A stretch of 64,000 bases of DNA from Lactobacillus sp. ESL0791 (GCF_029433255.1 NZ_JAQTHU010000001.1:124001-188000), one strand, 5' to 3'. Shown: positions 1 through 8,066, numbered from the stretch's first letter. Translations and numbers: made by a program. Notes: generated by a model from the sequence alone, not told the origin.

Positions 1-738
1 GTAAATGGCAAAATTCTCACTTTAGGGGCGGGCAATTTGCTGCTGTTTAATCCGCGCCAAGAATATGAGGTGGTTAAGCAACCGGCGGCAACAATTTTAG
101 CCAAAATAAAGTTTAAGCCCAGTTTTAATTATCAGAGTTTTTTGGAAAATTTAGTTTATCAAAGTGCACGCGAAGATGAAATTATTGCCAAACTGCTGAC
201 CAAGTTAAATCAGGATGGCTTGTTGCTGTTTAAAAATACGCAGGTTTCACAGCCATCCCAATTAATGCAGAAACTGCTTAACGATTATTTGAATGACGAA
301 GTGTTTGTTCGCAGCTTGATTGTTGCCGAAGTTACGACTGTGGTGATTCTTTCGTTGCAGGAACAGAGCCTGCTTAGTTCAATTGCTCTCAGCCATAATA
401 AATTTGCCGGAACTGCCCTTGATCACTATCTTGATGTGCATTTTAGAGACGTGACGCTGACGCAGGCGGCTAATTATTTTGCGCTTAATCCTAACTATTT
501 TTCCAATCTGGTTAAGCAGAAAACGGGAAAAAGTTTTGTCGAACACGTTGATGAACGCCGGATGCAGGAAGCACGCAATCTATTGGCTCAGCCCAATATT
601 TCTTTGAAGGAAATTATCAGCCGGGTAGGATATTCAAGCAAATCGTTTTTTTATAAAAAATTCAATGAATACTACCACCAAACTCCGGCAGAGATGCGGC
701 GAGAACTGTTTCGTCAGGCTAATATTAATTTGAAGTAA
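1..738 (+). CDS. AraC-family transcriptional regulator, 5' end outside the window
   Basis: The reading frame is open from the first base, so only the last 245 codons are present. The C-terminal ~100 residues form an AraC/XylS double helix-turn-helix: a first helix-turn-helix around LTQAANYFALNPNYFSNLVK, then the family signature region with VGYSSKSFFYKKFNEYYHQTPAEMRR. The N-terminal visible part resembles the end of a cupin-like sensor domain. Such proteins usually control sugar-use genes, but the target is not in the window. It is followed by a type I toxin-antitoxin locus, not by a co-transcribed metabolic gene. Confidence 0.85.
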   Translation, partial: VNGKILTLGAGNLLLFNPRQEYEVVKQPAATILAKIKFKPSFNYQSFLENLVYQSAREDEIIAKLLTKLNQDGLLLFKNTQVSQPSQLMQKLLNDYLNDEVFVRSLIVAEVTTVVILSLQEQSLLSSIALSHNKFAGTALDHYLDVHFRDVTLTQAANYFALNPNYFSNLVKQKTGKSFVEHVDERRMQEARNLLAQPNISLKEIISRVGYSSKSFFYKKFNEYYHQTPAEMRRELFRQANINLK

Positions 739-748
739 AATTTTTGCA

Positions 749-1036
749 TTGCTAGTGTTACATTTACAAAAAATAATTTTTTACAGAGTAAAGTTCGAAA
801 GTTATCTGTATGAGATAGCAGGTCAGCTTAATGTTAATATACTTAATAGCAAAATTACTAAGAATTCACTTTATAAAAATATTTGTTTTTTAACTGTTGG
901 TGATGATAAGATCAATATTAGTTATTCTGATGTTAAGAAGGAAGTTTTGCTTGGTTTTCTTCACAATCATGTTATACTTGTAAATGAAAAGAGGTCCGGC
1001 AATATAAAAGCCGCAACCTCTTTAGCAGCCGCTTAA
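749..1036 (+). CDS. Doubtful 95-residue ORF
   Basis: An open frame starting with TTG ten bases after the AraC gene. It has no convincing Shine-Dalgarno sequence and no family I recognise. Its last third runs through the promoter and the 5' part of the proposed antitoxin RNA, so at least that part is probably not protein coding. The middle has plausible amino-acid composition (DDKINISYSDVKKEV), so it could be a remnant of an older gene. Confidence 0.2.
   Translation: MLVLHLQKIIFYRVKFESYLYEIAGQLNVNILNSKITKNSLYKNICFLTVGDDKINISYSDVKKEVLLGFLHNHVILVNEKRSGNIKAATSLAAA
951..978 (+). promoter_or_regulatory. Promoter for the type I antitoxin RNA
   Basis: TTGGTT and TATACT are separated by 16 bases and lie just upstream of the proposed RNA antitoxin that runs towards the toxin gene. 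The assignment rests on consensus match and on position. Confidence 0.5.
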
Positions 1037-1112
1037 AAGGCGGTGGCAATTATATTAGACTGAAAAGGCCGTCCTATAACTCGCCAAAGTTATAAAGTGG
1101 GACGGTCTTTTC
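985..1112 (+). ncRNA. Putative RNA antitoxin of a Fst/holin-like type I toxin-antitoxin locus
   Basis: The stretch downstream of a good promoter is rich in short hairpins (GAGGT...ACCTC and AGCCGC...GGCGGT) and converges with the toxin transcript on a shared strong terminator. This is the arrangement of par/Fst-type loci, where the RNA antitoxin (RNA II) and toxin mRNA (RNA I) converge and pair. The motif GGCGGTGGC occurs here and also near the 5' end of the opposite transcript. The RNA boundaries are inferred. Confidence 0.5.
1062..1112. terminator. Bidirectional terminator of the type I toxin-antitoxin locus
   Basis: A long stem pairs GAAAAGGCCGTCC with GGACGGTCTTTTC (one G-T pair) and continues into an inner stem TATAAC/GTTATA. 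A/T runs on both sides allow use in both directions. Confidence 0.75.
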
Positions 1113-1116
1113 ATGT

Positions 1117-1209
1117 CTACTTCTTGTTGTGCTTGTCGAACAAAACGACAAGGGCTATAAGCAACGTGCCAAAATCCAGCATTAAGCTGATGGCCTGGTA
1201 AACAGACAA
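1117..1209 (-). CDS. Holin-like small hydrophobic toxin (type I toxin-antitoxin)
   Basis: A 30-codon ORF on the minus strand starts at TTG. The peptide begins MSVYQAISLMLDFGTLLIAL and ends VVLFDKHNKK: a short N-terminus, one membrane-spanning helix and a charged C-terminus. This is the layout of the Firmicute putative holin-like toxin family (Hol_Tox, related in style to Fst/TxpA), including the typical AISLML-x-FG-T core. It lies in a convergent arrangement with a putative antitoxin RNA, sharing a terminator. The known role of the family is membrane damage when the RNA antitoxin decays. A longer overlapping frame on the same strand has no such features and is rejected. Confidence 0.8.
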   Translation of the reverse strand: MSVYQAISLMLDFGTLLIALVVLFDKHNKK

Positions 1210-1298
1210 GCAGGGGACTCTTTCTAAACAGATTTCGTGCCATAAGCATCTCTTCCTTTCTAGAAAACAGCCACCGCCCTCTAAACTTCTGCAAGTTA

Positions 1299-1328
1299 AT
1301 TATAGCGAAAAAGTCTCACTATTTGCAA
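1299..1328 (-). promoter_or_regulatory. Promoter of the holin-like toxin transcript
   Basis: On the minus strand TTGCAA and a perfect TATAAT are 18 bases apart. The transcript would have a leader of about 80 bases before the toxin start, containing AGAGGGCGGTGGCTG, which can partly pair with the opposing RNA. Confidence 0.55.
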
Positions 1329-1468
1329 TGACAGAAAGTAACTGTGTAAAGGAATTACTATCAATAACTTGATATATAGTTACTGTTTGCAAGCAGTTTT
1401 AACAAACTGTTTCTGTATTTTAGTCAAAAGAGTAAATACCGCTATCAAAGAAATCGCTTATTTTGTTG

Positions 1469-1497
1469 TTGACAGTTGATAAATAATTTGTTATACC
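1469..1497 (+). promoter_or_regulatory. Promoter of the thiamine operon
   Basis: A perfect TTGACA is followed after 17 bases by TATACC, about 20 bases upstream of the TPP riboswitch. From 1330 to 1468 I see no gene, only AT-rich sequence with a weak hairpin around the AACAGTTTGTTAAAACTG-like segment. Confidence 0.7.
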
Positions 1498-1518
1498 TAC
1501 TTTAGTTAAATATTTAAA

Positions 1519-1600
1519 GTTCGTCTGGGGTGTCATAATTGACTGAGATTATACCCATCGAACCTGATGTAGTTTGTACTACCGAAGGAAGAGCGACTGT
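1519..1600 (+). promoter_or_regulatory. TPP riboswitch (THI box)
   Basis: The conserved THI-box blocks appear in order: GGGGTG, CTGAGA, ACCC, GAACCTGAT, then GTAGT...ACTACC and GAAGGAAGAGCGA, with a short closing stem. It precedes thiS, thiF, thiG and thiE. Binding of thiamine pyrophosphate is expected to shut the operon off. It is followed by two successive hairpins, annotated separately. Confidence 0.93.
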
Positions 1601-1617
1601 TAATTGATTTTAATTTC

Positions 1618-1650
1618 GGGCTATCCTTTAACTAAGGATAGCCTATTTTA
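1618..1650 (+). terminator. First hairpin after the TPP riboswitch, likely riboswitch terminator
   Basis: GGGCTATCC pairs with GGATAGCCT and is followed by a weak T-rich run. It is the nearest rho-independent terminator-like element after the aptamer. Confidence 0.6.
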
Positions 1651-1667
1651 GTTAAAAGATAAAAACG

Positions 1668-1710
1668 TAATAGCCTCTTTCTTCAGTAAGCGAAGAAGGG
1701 GGTTATTTTT
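1668..1710 (+). promoter_or_regulatory. Second hairpin that buries the thiS ribosome binding site
   Basis: TAATAGCCTCTTTCTTC can pair with GAAGAAGGGGGTTATT, followed by TTTTTT. The 3' arm holds the only Shine-Dalgarno sequence of thiS (AGAAGGGGG), eight bases before the TTG start, and the T-run abuts the start codon. The element could act as a terminator, as a translation block, or both. Confidence 0.6.
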
Positions 1711-1907
1711 TGGTTACTGTTAATGGTAAGCAGGAAAAAAATTTGGCTGGCAAATCAGTTGCTGCTTTTTTATCTGACCGCAAAGCACCGATTGATAATT
1801 TGGTTGTTGAACTCAATGGCAAAATTGTTCACCGAGCTAGTTTTGACCAAGTTTTTTTGCGTGAAAATGATAAGGTTGAGGTAATTTCCTTTGTTGGTGG
1901 TGGTTAG
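1710..1907 (+). CDS. thiS: Sulfur carrier protein ThiS
   Basis: This 65-residue ubiquitin-fold protein carries sulfur, as a C-terminal thiocarboxylate, to the thiazole synthase ThiG. The sequence starts VTVNGKQ, contains the usual LVVELNGKIV and ends VISFVGGG, giving the required terminal Gly-Gly. The start is TTG with SD GAAGGGGG. The gene is the first of the TPP-controlled operon and thiF follows after 3 bases. Confidence 0.93.
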   Translation: MVTVNGKQEKNLAGKSVAAFLSDRKAPIDNLVVELNGKIVHRASFDQVFLRENDKVEVISFVGGG

Positions 1908-1910
1908 GCG

Positions 1911-2567
1911 ATGAAGAAAATAACAGAAATTACGCTGCAGGGAATCCCGCTTGAAGATGTGTATGCGGAGATGAAAGACAGAAACGTTGCAGGGTCAACG
2001 GCCAAGCTCGCGCAAGCTCATGTTGTGATTGCAGGTTGCGGCGGTTTGGGCACCAATATTGCACTTGCATTAACCCGTATTGGTGTCGGGCATTTGACAT
2101 TGATTGATTTTGATACGGTTGAATTAAGCAACCTCAATCGTCAACAGTTTAAGTTTAGCCAGGTGGGGATGCCCAAAGTAGCGGCAATGAAGCAAAATTT
2201 GCAGGAAGTCAATCCGTTTGTGGATGTCATGGCAGTGCAGGAAAAAATTATGCAGGATAATGTACAGCGGCTGTTTGAAAATGCCGATATTATCTGTGAG
2301 GCCTTTGACGATCCCGCAGCTAAGGCGATGCTTTTAGAAACTGCCCAGACAATTTTTCCGCATAAACCCCTAGTAATGGGCTCGGGTATGGCTGGAATCC
2401 ACAGCGCCAATGCGATTAAAACAAGCAAAATTGCTCCCAACGTTTATTTAGCTGGTGATCGGGTATCGTTAGGTAGTGAGGGGTTGATGGCTCCGCGCGT
2501 CATGATTTGTGCGGGACATGAAGCCAATGTGATTGTGCAGCTGCTTTTAGGTGTAGCTGAACTTTAA
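1911..2567 (+). CDS. thiF: ThiS adenylyltransferase ThiF (short form)
   Basis: This E1-like enzyme activates the C-terminal glycine of ThiS with ATP. The nucleotide-binding loop VVIAGCGGLGTN lies near residues 38-49, followed by LIDFDTVELSNLNRQ, the conserved Asp and Asn-Arg-Gln segment. At 218 residues it is shorter than E. coli ThiF and lacks the paired CxxC zinc site, like the short ThiF of clostridia. It lies between thiS and thiG in one operon. A start at ATG 1911 follows a weak SD. Confidence 0.92.
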   Translation: MKKITEITLQGIPLEDVYAEMKDRNVAGSTAKLAQAHVVIAGCGGLGTNIALALTRIGVGHLTLIDFDTVELSNLNRQQFKFSQVGMPKVAAMKQNLQEVNPFVDVMAVQEKIMQDNVQRLFENADIICEAFDDPAAKAMLLETAQTIFPHKPLVMGSGMAGIHSANAIKTSKIAPNVYLAGDRVSLGSEGLMAPRVMICAGHEANVIVQLLLGVAEL

Positions 2568-2597
2568 TAATTTTAAAAAGAATTTGGAGAAAAAATT

Positions 2598-3374
2598 ATG
2601 ACAGATGAGAAAAAAGAAGATTTATTGACAATTGCCGGACATACTTTTTCGTCCCGTTTTATTTTAGGTTCGGGAAAGTATTCTTATGATTTAATCGACG
2701 CCGCCGTTAAACATGCTAAGGCACAGATTATCACAATGGCCCTGCGGCGGACCAGCACAGCTAAAGAAAATATTTTAAATTATATTCCTAAAGGTGTGAC
2801 GATTCTGCCGAATACCTCGGGATCAACAAACGCCGAAGAAGCAATTCGGACTGCCAGGCTGGCCCGAGAATTAAGCGGCAGCGATTTTATCAAGCTGGAA
2901 GTCGTTCCCGATAAAAAATATTTGCTGCCGGACAACGCTGAAACGGTCAAGGCAACAAAAGTTTTGGCTGGAGAAGGCTTTATTGTTATGCCGTATATTT
3001 TACCAGACCTAAATACCGCTCACCAGTTAGTAGCTGCGGGAGCAGCAACTGTTATGCCGCTTGCTGCTCCGATTGGAACCAACAAAGGCTTGGCAACCAA
3101 AGAACTGATTCAAATTTTGATTGATGAAATTGACGTGCCGATTATCGTCGATGCCGGAATTGGTCGTCCGAGCCAGGCTGCTGAAGCAATGGAGATGGGG
3201 GCTGATGCAATCATGGCTAATACATCAATGGCCACCGCCAAAAATATTCCGCTGATGGCTGAGGCATTTCGTTTAGCAGTTGAAGGTGGCCGGAAAGCTT
3301 ATCTTGCCGGCCCGGGGCGGGTAATCGAACATGGCGCCGTTGCTTCATCACCGTTAACCGGCGTCAGCAAGTAA
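2598..3374 (+). CDS. thiG: Thiazole synthase ThiG
   Basis: ThiG forms the thiazole phosphate ring of thiamine from deoxyxylulose phosphate, dehydroglycine and ThiS thiocarboxylate. The 258-residue TIM barrel shows FILGSGKY near residue 21, MALRR, KLEVVPD (Lys99, the expected Schiff-base lysine), [13 protein letters not shown] and [31 protein letters not shown] precedes ATG. No thiH or thiO, which would supply dehydroglycine, is in the operon. The next gene starts 2 bases after the stop. Confidence 0.95.
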   Translation: MTDEKKEDLLTIAGHTFSSRFILGSGKYSYDLIDAAVKHAKAQIITMALRRTSTAKENILNYIPKGVTILPNTSGSTNAEEAIRTARLARELSGSDFIKLEVVPDKKYLLPDNAETVKATKVLAGEGFIVMPYILPDLNTAHQLVAAGAATVMPLAAPIGTNKGLATKELIQILIDEIDVPIIVDAGIGRPSQAAEAMEMGADAIMANTSMATAKNIPLMAEAFRLAVEGGRKAYLAGPGRVIEHGAVASSPLTGVSK

Positions 3375-3376
3375 TA

Positions 3377-4594
3377 ATGATCCAAGAACAAAATACCGTT
3401 GCCGATTTGTTTCAACAGATTACCAATTTTCCTAGTACCAAGTCAGGGCAAAATCGTTTAGTGTATTCGGCTGCTTGGCTTAAAGGACAGGAATTATTGA
3501 TTAAGTTTGCCCTGCAGGCAAATTTGCAAGTTGCTGTTGATGACTATGGCAGTGTTTATTTAGACCTGGTTGGCACACAAGCTGACCAAGTTATTGCGAC
3601 TGGTTCGCATATGGATACGGTGAAAAATGGCGGCCGCTTAGATGGTTTATACGGCGTCTTGGGCGGCTTGCAAGCCATTCTTGATTTGCAGCAAAAATAT
3701 GGTCAGCCGGTTAAAACCCTGCGTCTGATTTCCTTTTGCGAAGAAGAAGGCAGCCGGTTCAATGCAACTTTTAGCGGCTCAAAACATTATACGGGTGTGA
3801 GTGAAACCACGGACTTGGTTGATGACTATGGCATAAGAATCGAAGAAGCGCGGGCGCAGGCAGTAACGAAACTGCAACAGCTTAGCGGCGTTATTAGAAA
3901 GCTGCCGCAGTTACCGGAAAGTTTTACTGAACTGCACATTGAACAGGGGATGCGTCTCGAAAAACAGGGCCTATCTTTAGGCCTAGTGTCTGGAATCACT
4001 GGTCAGCGGCGTTATCAACTGCTCGTAACGGGAATTACCAATCATGCGGGCACAACATTAATGAGTGAGCGTCATGATGCCTTGTTGAACGCAATACAGC
4101 TGATTAGCCGGCTACAGCAGCTGGCTCAGGCAGTTAATCCTAATCTTACCTTTACAATCGGCAGTTTTGCGGTTTGGCCCAATACCTCGAATGTTATTCC
4201 GGGAAAAGTTGAGTTTTCGCTTGATTGTCGTTATCCAGATGAGCAGGTTTTGAATATATTTGAAAAATTAATGCGTAATGCAGCCACTGAGATTGCTGAT
4301 CCGGAAATTAAAGTGCGAATTGAAAACTGGGTGCACGACCAGCCAGTTATTCTTGATCAAAAGCTGCTTGCAGCCAATCAGCGGTTAGCACAGAAAATGG
4401 GCTACCAAACAATGACCATGGTCTCGGGTGCCGGCCACGATAGTGCCATCATGAGTCAGCGTGTACCAACGACGATGATTTTTGTACCCAGCATTAAAGG
4501 CATCAGTCATGCGCCAGCAGAGGCAACGAAAAAAGAGGACCTGGCCCGCGGCGTGCGCTTCCTGGCTGCTGCATTACACCGGGAGGCTTACTAG
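3377..4594 (+). CDS. M20-family Zn amidohydrolase, possible thiamine-salvage deformylase
   Basis: The 405-residue protein belongs to the allantoate amidohydrolase / N-carbamoyl-amino-acid hydrolase branch of peptidase family M20. Metal ligands are visible in GSHMDTV, DGLYGVLGG, FCEEEGSRF, LHIEQG and, near the end, GAGHDSAIM and ISHAPAE. A dimerisation domain lies at about residues 210-330. The substrate cannot be read from the sequence. Its place inside a TPP-riboswitch operon suggests thiamine-related salvage, by analogy with YlmB of Bacillus, which removes the formyl group from a degraded thiamine pyrimidine. The alternative is a generic carbamoyl-amino-acid or ureido hydrolase. Confidence 0.8.
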   Translation: MIQEQNTVADLFQQITNFPSTKSGQNRLVYSAAWLKGQELLIKFALQANLQVAVDDYGSVYLDLVGTQADQVIATGSHMDTVKNGGRLDGLYGVLGGLQAILDLQQKYGQPVKTLRLISFCEEEGSRFNATFSGSKHYTGVSETTDLVDDYGIRIEEARAQAVTKLQQLSGVIRKLPQLPESFTELHIEQGMRLEKQGLSLGLVSGITGQRRYQLLVTGITNHAGTTLMSERHDALLNAIQLISRLQQLAQAVNPNLTFTIGSFAVWPNTSNVIPGKVEFSLDCRYPDEQVLNIFEKLMRNAATEIADPEIKVRIENWVHDQPVILDQKLLAANQRLAQKMGYQTMTMVSGAGHDSAIMSQRVPTTMIFVPSIKGISHAPAEATKKEDLARGVRFLAAALHREAY

Positions 4595-4597
4595 AAC

Positions 4598-5833
4598 ATG
4601 CATAAACTCAGCTTAACAGTGCAAATTACTATCGGCATGTTTATCGGTGCCATTGTTGGCATTTTTTTCAAGGATTGGGCACATGCTGGTAAAATTGTTG
4701 GCGATGTTTTTCTACGTTTACTGCAAATGGCGGTGGTTCTGCTGATTTTGGGTTCAGTCATCGAAGCCCTAGGCAGTCTGAAAATTCAGGAACTAGGTCG
4801 TTTAGGATTAAAAACAGGAATTTGGTTTAGTCTGACAACAATTATTGCGGCAATTGTCGGCCTAATTTGTGGTCTGATATTTAAGCCGGGTAAAATAATT
4901 CATCCAGCCAAGCTGCTCAATAACGTTCATGTGGGTACTGGTATCAATTGGCACCAAACGATTTTAAATTTTTTCCCTGATAATATTTTTGCAGCGCTGG
5001 CCAAAGGAGACGATATTCAGGTAATTGTCTTTGCGATTTTCTTTGGTATTGTGCTGAGTCAAGCAAATGAACAGGGGCAATTTAAGCAGATCCTACAGCT
5101 GATAAAGCAGCTCAATCAATTAGTGGTTAAGCTGGTTATGCTGGTAATCAAGGCGGCACCGCTGGGCATTGCCTGCTTGTTTGCGGGCACAATTGCCGCT
5201 AACGGCAAGCAAATTTTTCTACCTTTACTGTACTTTTTATTGTTGTACGCAGCAACCACAGTTGCCTTTTTGACTTTATTGTTTGTGTTTGTCAGCCTGT
5301 ATGCACGGGTATCATTTTTGAGTCTACTCAAGGGCTTAAGCAGAATTATTCTTGTTGCGTTTACGACCACCTCTTCGGCTGTGACGCTGCCAATTGAAAT
5401 GGTTGACGCGGAAGAAAAACTGGGGGTGGCTAAATCGGTTAGCCAGTTGGTTTTACCACTGGGAATGGCATTAAACAGCAATGGCTTGGCTCTCTACTTA
5501 GCCTTAGTTTGCGTTACCTTGATGCAGCTTTACGGGCTGACAGCGACACCAATTATGTTATTAAAAATAATTTTGCTGGCAGTTTTGTCTTGTTTGGGAA
5601 CCGTGGTTGTTCCAGGCGGCGGGTTGGTTGCTTTAAGCATTGTTGTTCCTGCTTTGGGTTTTCCGACCAGTGCGATAGCCCTGTTTGCAGGGATTGACTG
5701 GTTTGTTGGGATGTTTCGCGCGGTTGCCAATGTTGTCGGCGATACAGTCACTGCGGTCGGGGTAGCTGCGTCCACAAATGGCTTAAATCGGCAAGTTTAT
5801 CAAAATTACAAGGGGACTAAAAATGTTAGTTAA
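4598..5833 (+). CDS. DAACS-family cation symporter in the thiamine operon
   Basis: This 411-residue multi-spanning membrane protein matches the dicarboxylate/amino acid:cation symporter (GltP/SstT/TcyP) fold. Visible landmarks are the serine-rich re-entrant loop TTTSSAVTLPIEM and a second loop GMALNSNGLALYL, where glutamate transporters have NMDGT. The changed second loop argues for an unusual substrate. It starts 3 bases after the amidohydrolase and overlaps thiE by 11 bases, so it is translationally embedded in the TPP-controlled operon. I infer transport of a thiamine precursor or of the amidohydrolase substrate, without direct proof. Confidence 0.82.
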   Translation: MHKLSLTVQITIGMFIGAIVGIFFKDWAHAGKIVGDVFLRLLQMAVVLLILGSVIEALGSLKIQELGRLGLKTGIWFSLTTIIAAIVGLICGLIFKPGKIIHPAKLLNNVHVGTGINWHQTILNFFPDNIFAALAKGDDIQVIVFAIFFGIVLSQANEQGQFKQILQLIKQLNQLVVKLVMLVIKAAPLGIACLFAGTIAANGKQIFLPLLYFLLLYAATTVAFLTLLFVFVSLYARVSFLSLLKGLSRIILVAFTTTSSAVTLPIEMVDAEEKLGVAKSVSQLVLPLGMALNSNGLALYLALVCVTLMQLYGLTATPIMLLKIILLAVLSCLGTVVVPGGGLVALSIVVPALGFPTSAIALFAGIDWFVGMFRAVANVVGDTVTAVGVAASTNGLNRQVYQNYKGTKNVS

Positions 5834-6452
5834 AAATAGGCCGTTATATTTAGTTACAGACCGCAAGAATCTAACGGAAAAGCAGTTTTTTGCAGTGATT
5901 GAAAAAGCGTGTCAATCTGGTGTTGACATGGTCCAGCTTAGAGAAAAGGAGATTAGTAGTCGTGAATATTACCGGCTGGCACAGCGAGTTAAACAAATAA
6001 CGGATCGCTATCATTTGCCGTTGTTAATTGATGACCGAGTAGATATTGCTTTGGCAGTAGATGCTTCTGGTGTGCACCTGGGTCAAAGCGACTTACCTGT
6101 GAGTGCGGCGCGGCAGATTTTAGGCCCAGATAAGATTATTGGCGCGACAACTAAGACACTGGAGCAAGCGCGAATTGCTGAAACTGCGAGTGCCGATTAT
6201 CTGGGAGTTGGTGCCATTTTTCCAACTCAAACTCATGTTAAAACTGTTCACACCAGCGTTGCAACGCTAACACAAATTAGGCAGGAAGTTGCAATTCCTG
6301 TTTATGCTATCGGTGGCCTCAAAACTCATAATGTTGCGACGATTAAACCGGCCCATGTCGCTGGAGTCGCAGTGGTTTCAGAAATTATGCAGGCAGAAGA
6401 TCCGGTGAAAACGACGAAAGAATTACGCAAGGCAATTTTGGCTGTTTTGTAA
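5823..6452 (+). CDS. thiE: Thiamine phosphate synthase ThiE
   Basis: ThiE joins hydroxymethylpyrimidine diphosphate and thiazole phosphate to thiamine phosphate. The 209-residue protein shows LVTDRKNL, VQLREKE (diphosphate contact), LIDDRVDIALAVDASGVHLGQSD and YAIGGL. It overlaps the preceding symporter gene by 11 bases and is the last gene of the operon, before a bidirectional terminator. No thiD, thiC, thiM or thiK lies nearby, so the pyrimidine must come from salvage or genes elsewhere. Confidence 0.94.
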   Translation: MLVKNRPLYLVTDRKNLTEKQFFAVIEKACQSGVDMVQLREKEISSREYYRLAQRVKQITDRYHLPLLIDDRVDIALAVDASGVHLGQSDLPVSAARQILGPDKIIGATTKTLEQARIAETASADYLGVGAIFPTQTHVKTVHTSVATLTQIRQEVAIPVYAIGGLKTHNVATIKPAHVAGVAVVSEIMQAEDPVKTTKELRKAILAVL

Positions 6453-6464
6453 ATCCAATGTAAA

Positions 6465-6507
6465 TAAAAGAGAAACATCATCAGGTGACAATGTTCCTCT
6501 TTTTTTG
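6465..6507. terminator. Terminator between thiE and htpX
   Basis: AAAGAGAAACAT pairs with AATGTTCCTCTTT and is followed by a T-run. The two flanking genes converge, so it probably serves both. Confidence 0.75.
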
Positions 6508-6508
6508 T

Positions 6509-7405
6509 TTACATTTTTTCTAAACGAACAATCCGGTCTGCCGTTGCCGGGTGGGTGTCAAATAAGTGCGTCAGGCCGCGTTTCTTATGAAATGGATCCT
6601 CAATATACATGCCGGCACTACTGGGATCGGCTTTTTTCATTGGCTGACTGCCGTCAATTTTTTCCAAAGCAGAAATTAACCCCTGAGGATTTCTGGTTAG
6701 GTCGACCGAAGAGGCATCAGCAAGGTATTCTCGGTTTCGGGACAACGCCATTTGAGCTAAACTGGCACAGATGGGGCCCAGAATCAAAACGAAAATGATT
6801 GCGATTAATTTGATGACCATGACGACGGCATTATTGCTGTCATGGTCATCATCGTGATCATCATCAAACCACCAAATATAGCGGCTGGCGATCCCTGAAA
6901 GATAGGAAATAACGCCGACTAAAACAGCCGCAACAGTTGAAAGCAAAATATCATAATTTTTGATGTGCGAAATTTCGTGGCCTAAAACGCCTTCTAGTTC
7001 CTCACGATTCATCATGTCTAATAATCCTTGAGTAACAGCAACCGCGCTGTGTTTAGGATCGCGTCCCGTTGCAAATGCGTTGGGACTTTTATCAGGGATG
7101 ATGAAAACCCGCGGCATGGGAACGCGGGCGACCATGGCCATATCCTGCACGATGTGCCACAGTTCAGGATTGTCCTGCTCGTGAATTTCTTGCCCATGGT
7201 TGAGGCTCATGACCATGTTGGCAGGATTGCTGAGCACAATCAGCATGTAGATTAGACTGCCAATCAAGGCGATAATAATTCCGGACCATGGTTCATTATC
7301 AAAAATGTAGCCTAAGCCCGCTCCAACTAAAGTTAAAATGACGACAAAAAGCACCATCACAACGACAGTTTTCCGCTTATTGCGGGCAATTTGTTCAAAT
7401 AACAT
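6509..7405 (-). CDS. htpX: Membrane zinc metalloprotease HtpX
   Basis: HtpX is a membrane-bound M48 protease involved in quality control of membrane proteins. The 298-residue sequence has two N-terminal membrane helices (residues ~15-35 and 43-60), the zinc motif HEISH at 143-147, two further helices at ~155-175 and 190-220, and the third ligand in SRNREYLADA. An Asp/His-rich loop (DDDHDDDHDS) sits between helices. It lies 10 bases after lemA on the same strand, the usual lemA-htpX operon of lactic acid bacteria. Confidence 0.95.
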   Translation of the reverse strand: MLFEQIARNKRKTVVVMVLFVVILTLVGAGLGYIFDNEPWSGIIIALIGSLIYMLIVLSNPANMVMSLNHGQEIHEQDNPELWHIVQDMAMVARVPMPRVFIIPDKSPNAFATGRDPKHSAVAVTQGLLDMMNREELEGVLGHEISHIKNYDILLSTVAAVLVGVISYLSGIASRYIWWFDDDHDDDHDSNNAVVMVIKLIAIIFVLILGPICASLAQMALSRNREYLADASSVDLTRNPQGLISALEKIDGSQPMKKADPSSAGMYIEDPFHKKRGLTHLFDTHPATADRIVRLEKM

Positions 7406-7415
7406 AATTTAGACC

Positions 7416-7976
7416 TTAAAATTTAACTTTTGGAACTTCTTTTTCGGCTTCAGGTGTTTCTAAATAGTCGACCTTCTTGAAACCATGAATTTTAGCAACA
7501 AGATTGGAAGGGAAAGTGAGTAGTTTTTGGTCAAACAAGGCTGCCGATGAGTTATAGAGCTGCCGTGAATAGGCAATCTTGTTTTCCGTATTAGTCAATT
7601 CCTCCTGCAATTTCATGAAGGTCTGGTTGGCCTTTAAATCAGGATAATTTTCCGATAAGGCAAAGATTGACTTCAAGGCATCGGAAATTTGGTTGGAAAC
7701 CTTAATTGTTTCTTGATGATCGCCAGCCGGAATTGTGGTTAATTGGTTGCGCAATTTAACCACTTCTTCCAAAGTACTTTTTTCATGTTTGGCATAGCCC
7801 TTAGTGGTTTCTACCAAATTAGGAATCAGATCGTTGCGCCGCTTTAGCTGCACGTCAATTTGGCTCCAGGATTCGTCGGTGTAAACCTTGGCTTTTTGCA
7901 AGCCGTTATAGAGTGAAATGTAAATCACTACAAGTAAAATGACAATAATTAAAATTATCCATAGTAATGGTGACAT
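7416..7976 (-). CDS. lemA: LemA family membrane protein
   Basis: The 186-residue protein has one N-terminal membrane helix (residues 4-22), followed by a helical region with the family signature YNGLQKAKVYTDESWSQIDV, RRNDLIPNLVETTKGYA and AYSRQLYNSSAALFDQKLLTFPSN. The function is not known; the helical domain is expected to be extracellular. SD AGGAGG is next to the ATG. It is co-transcribed with htpX. Confidence 0.93.
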   Translation of the reverse strand: MSPLLWIILIIVILLVVIYISLYNGLQKAKVYTDESWSQIDVQLKRRNDLIPNLVETTKGYAKHEKSTLEEVVKLRNQLTTIPAGDHQETIKVSNQISDALKSIFALSENYPDLKANQTFMKLQEELTNTENKIAYSRQLYNSSAALFDQKLLTFPSNLVAKIHGFKKVDYLETPEAEKEVPKVKF

Positions 7977-8033
7977 TGGTTAACCTCCTAATGCGTTTGT
8001 TTAATTATAACTGATTCTGCTAGTCAACGGCAA

Positions 8034-8058
8034 TAAAAAAAAGATACTGTGCGTATCC
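8034..8058 (-). terminator. Terminator after the anion permease gene
   Basis: On the minus strand GATAC-GCACA-GTATC is followed by eight T residues, just past the stop of the permease gene. Confidence 0.65.
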
Positions 8059-8066
8059 CTAAAGAT

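Noticed and set aside
1055..1294. 79-residue minus-strand frame over the type I toxin locus
   Set aside because: It overlaps the terminator and the holin-like toxin in another frame, and has no recognisable composition or SD.
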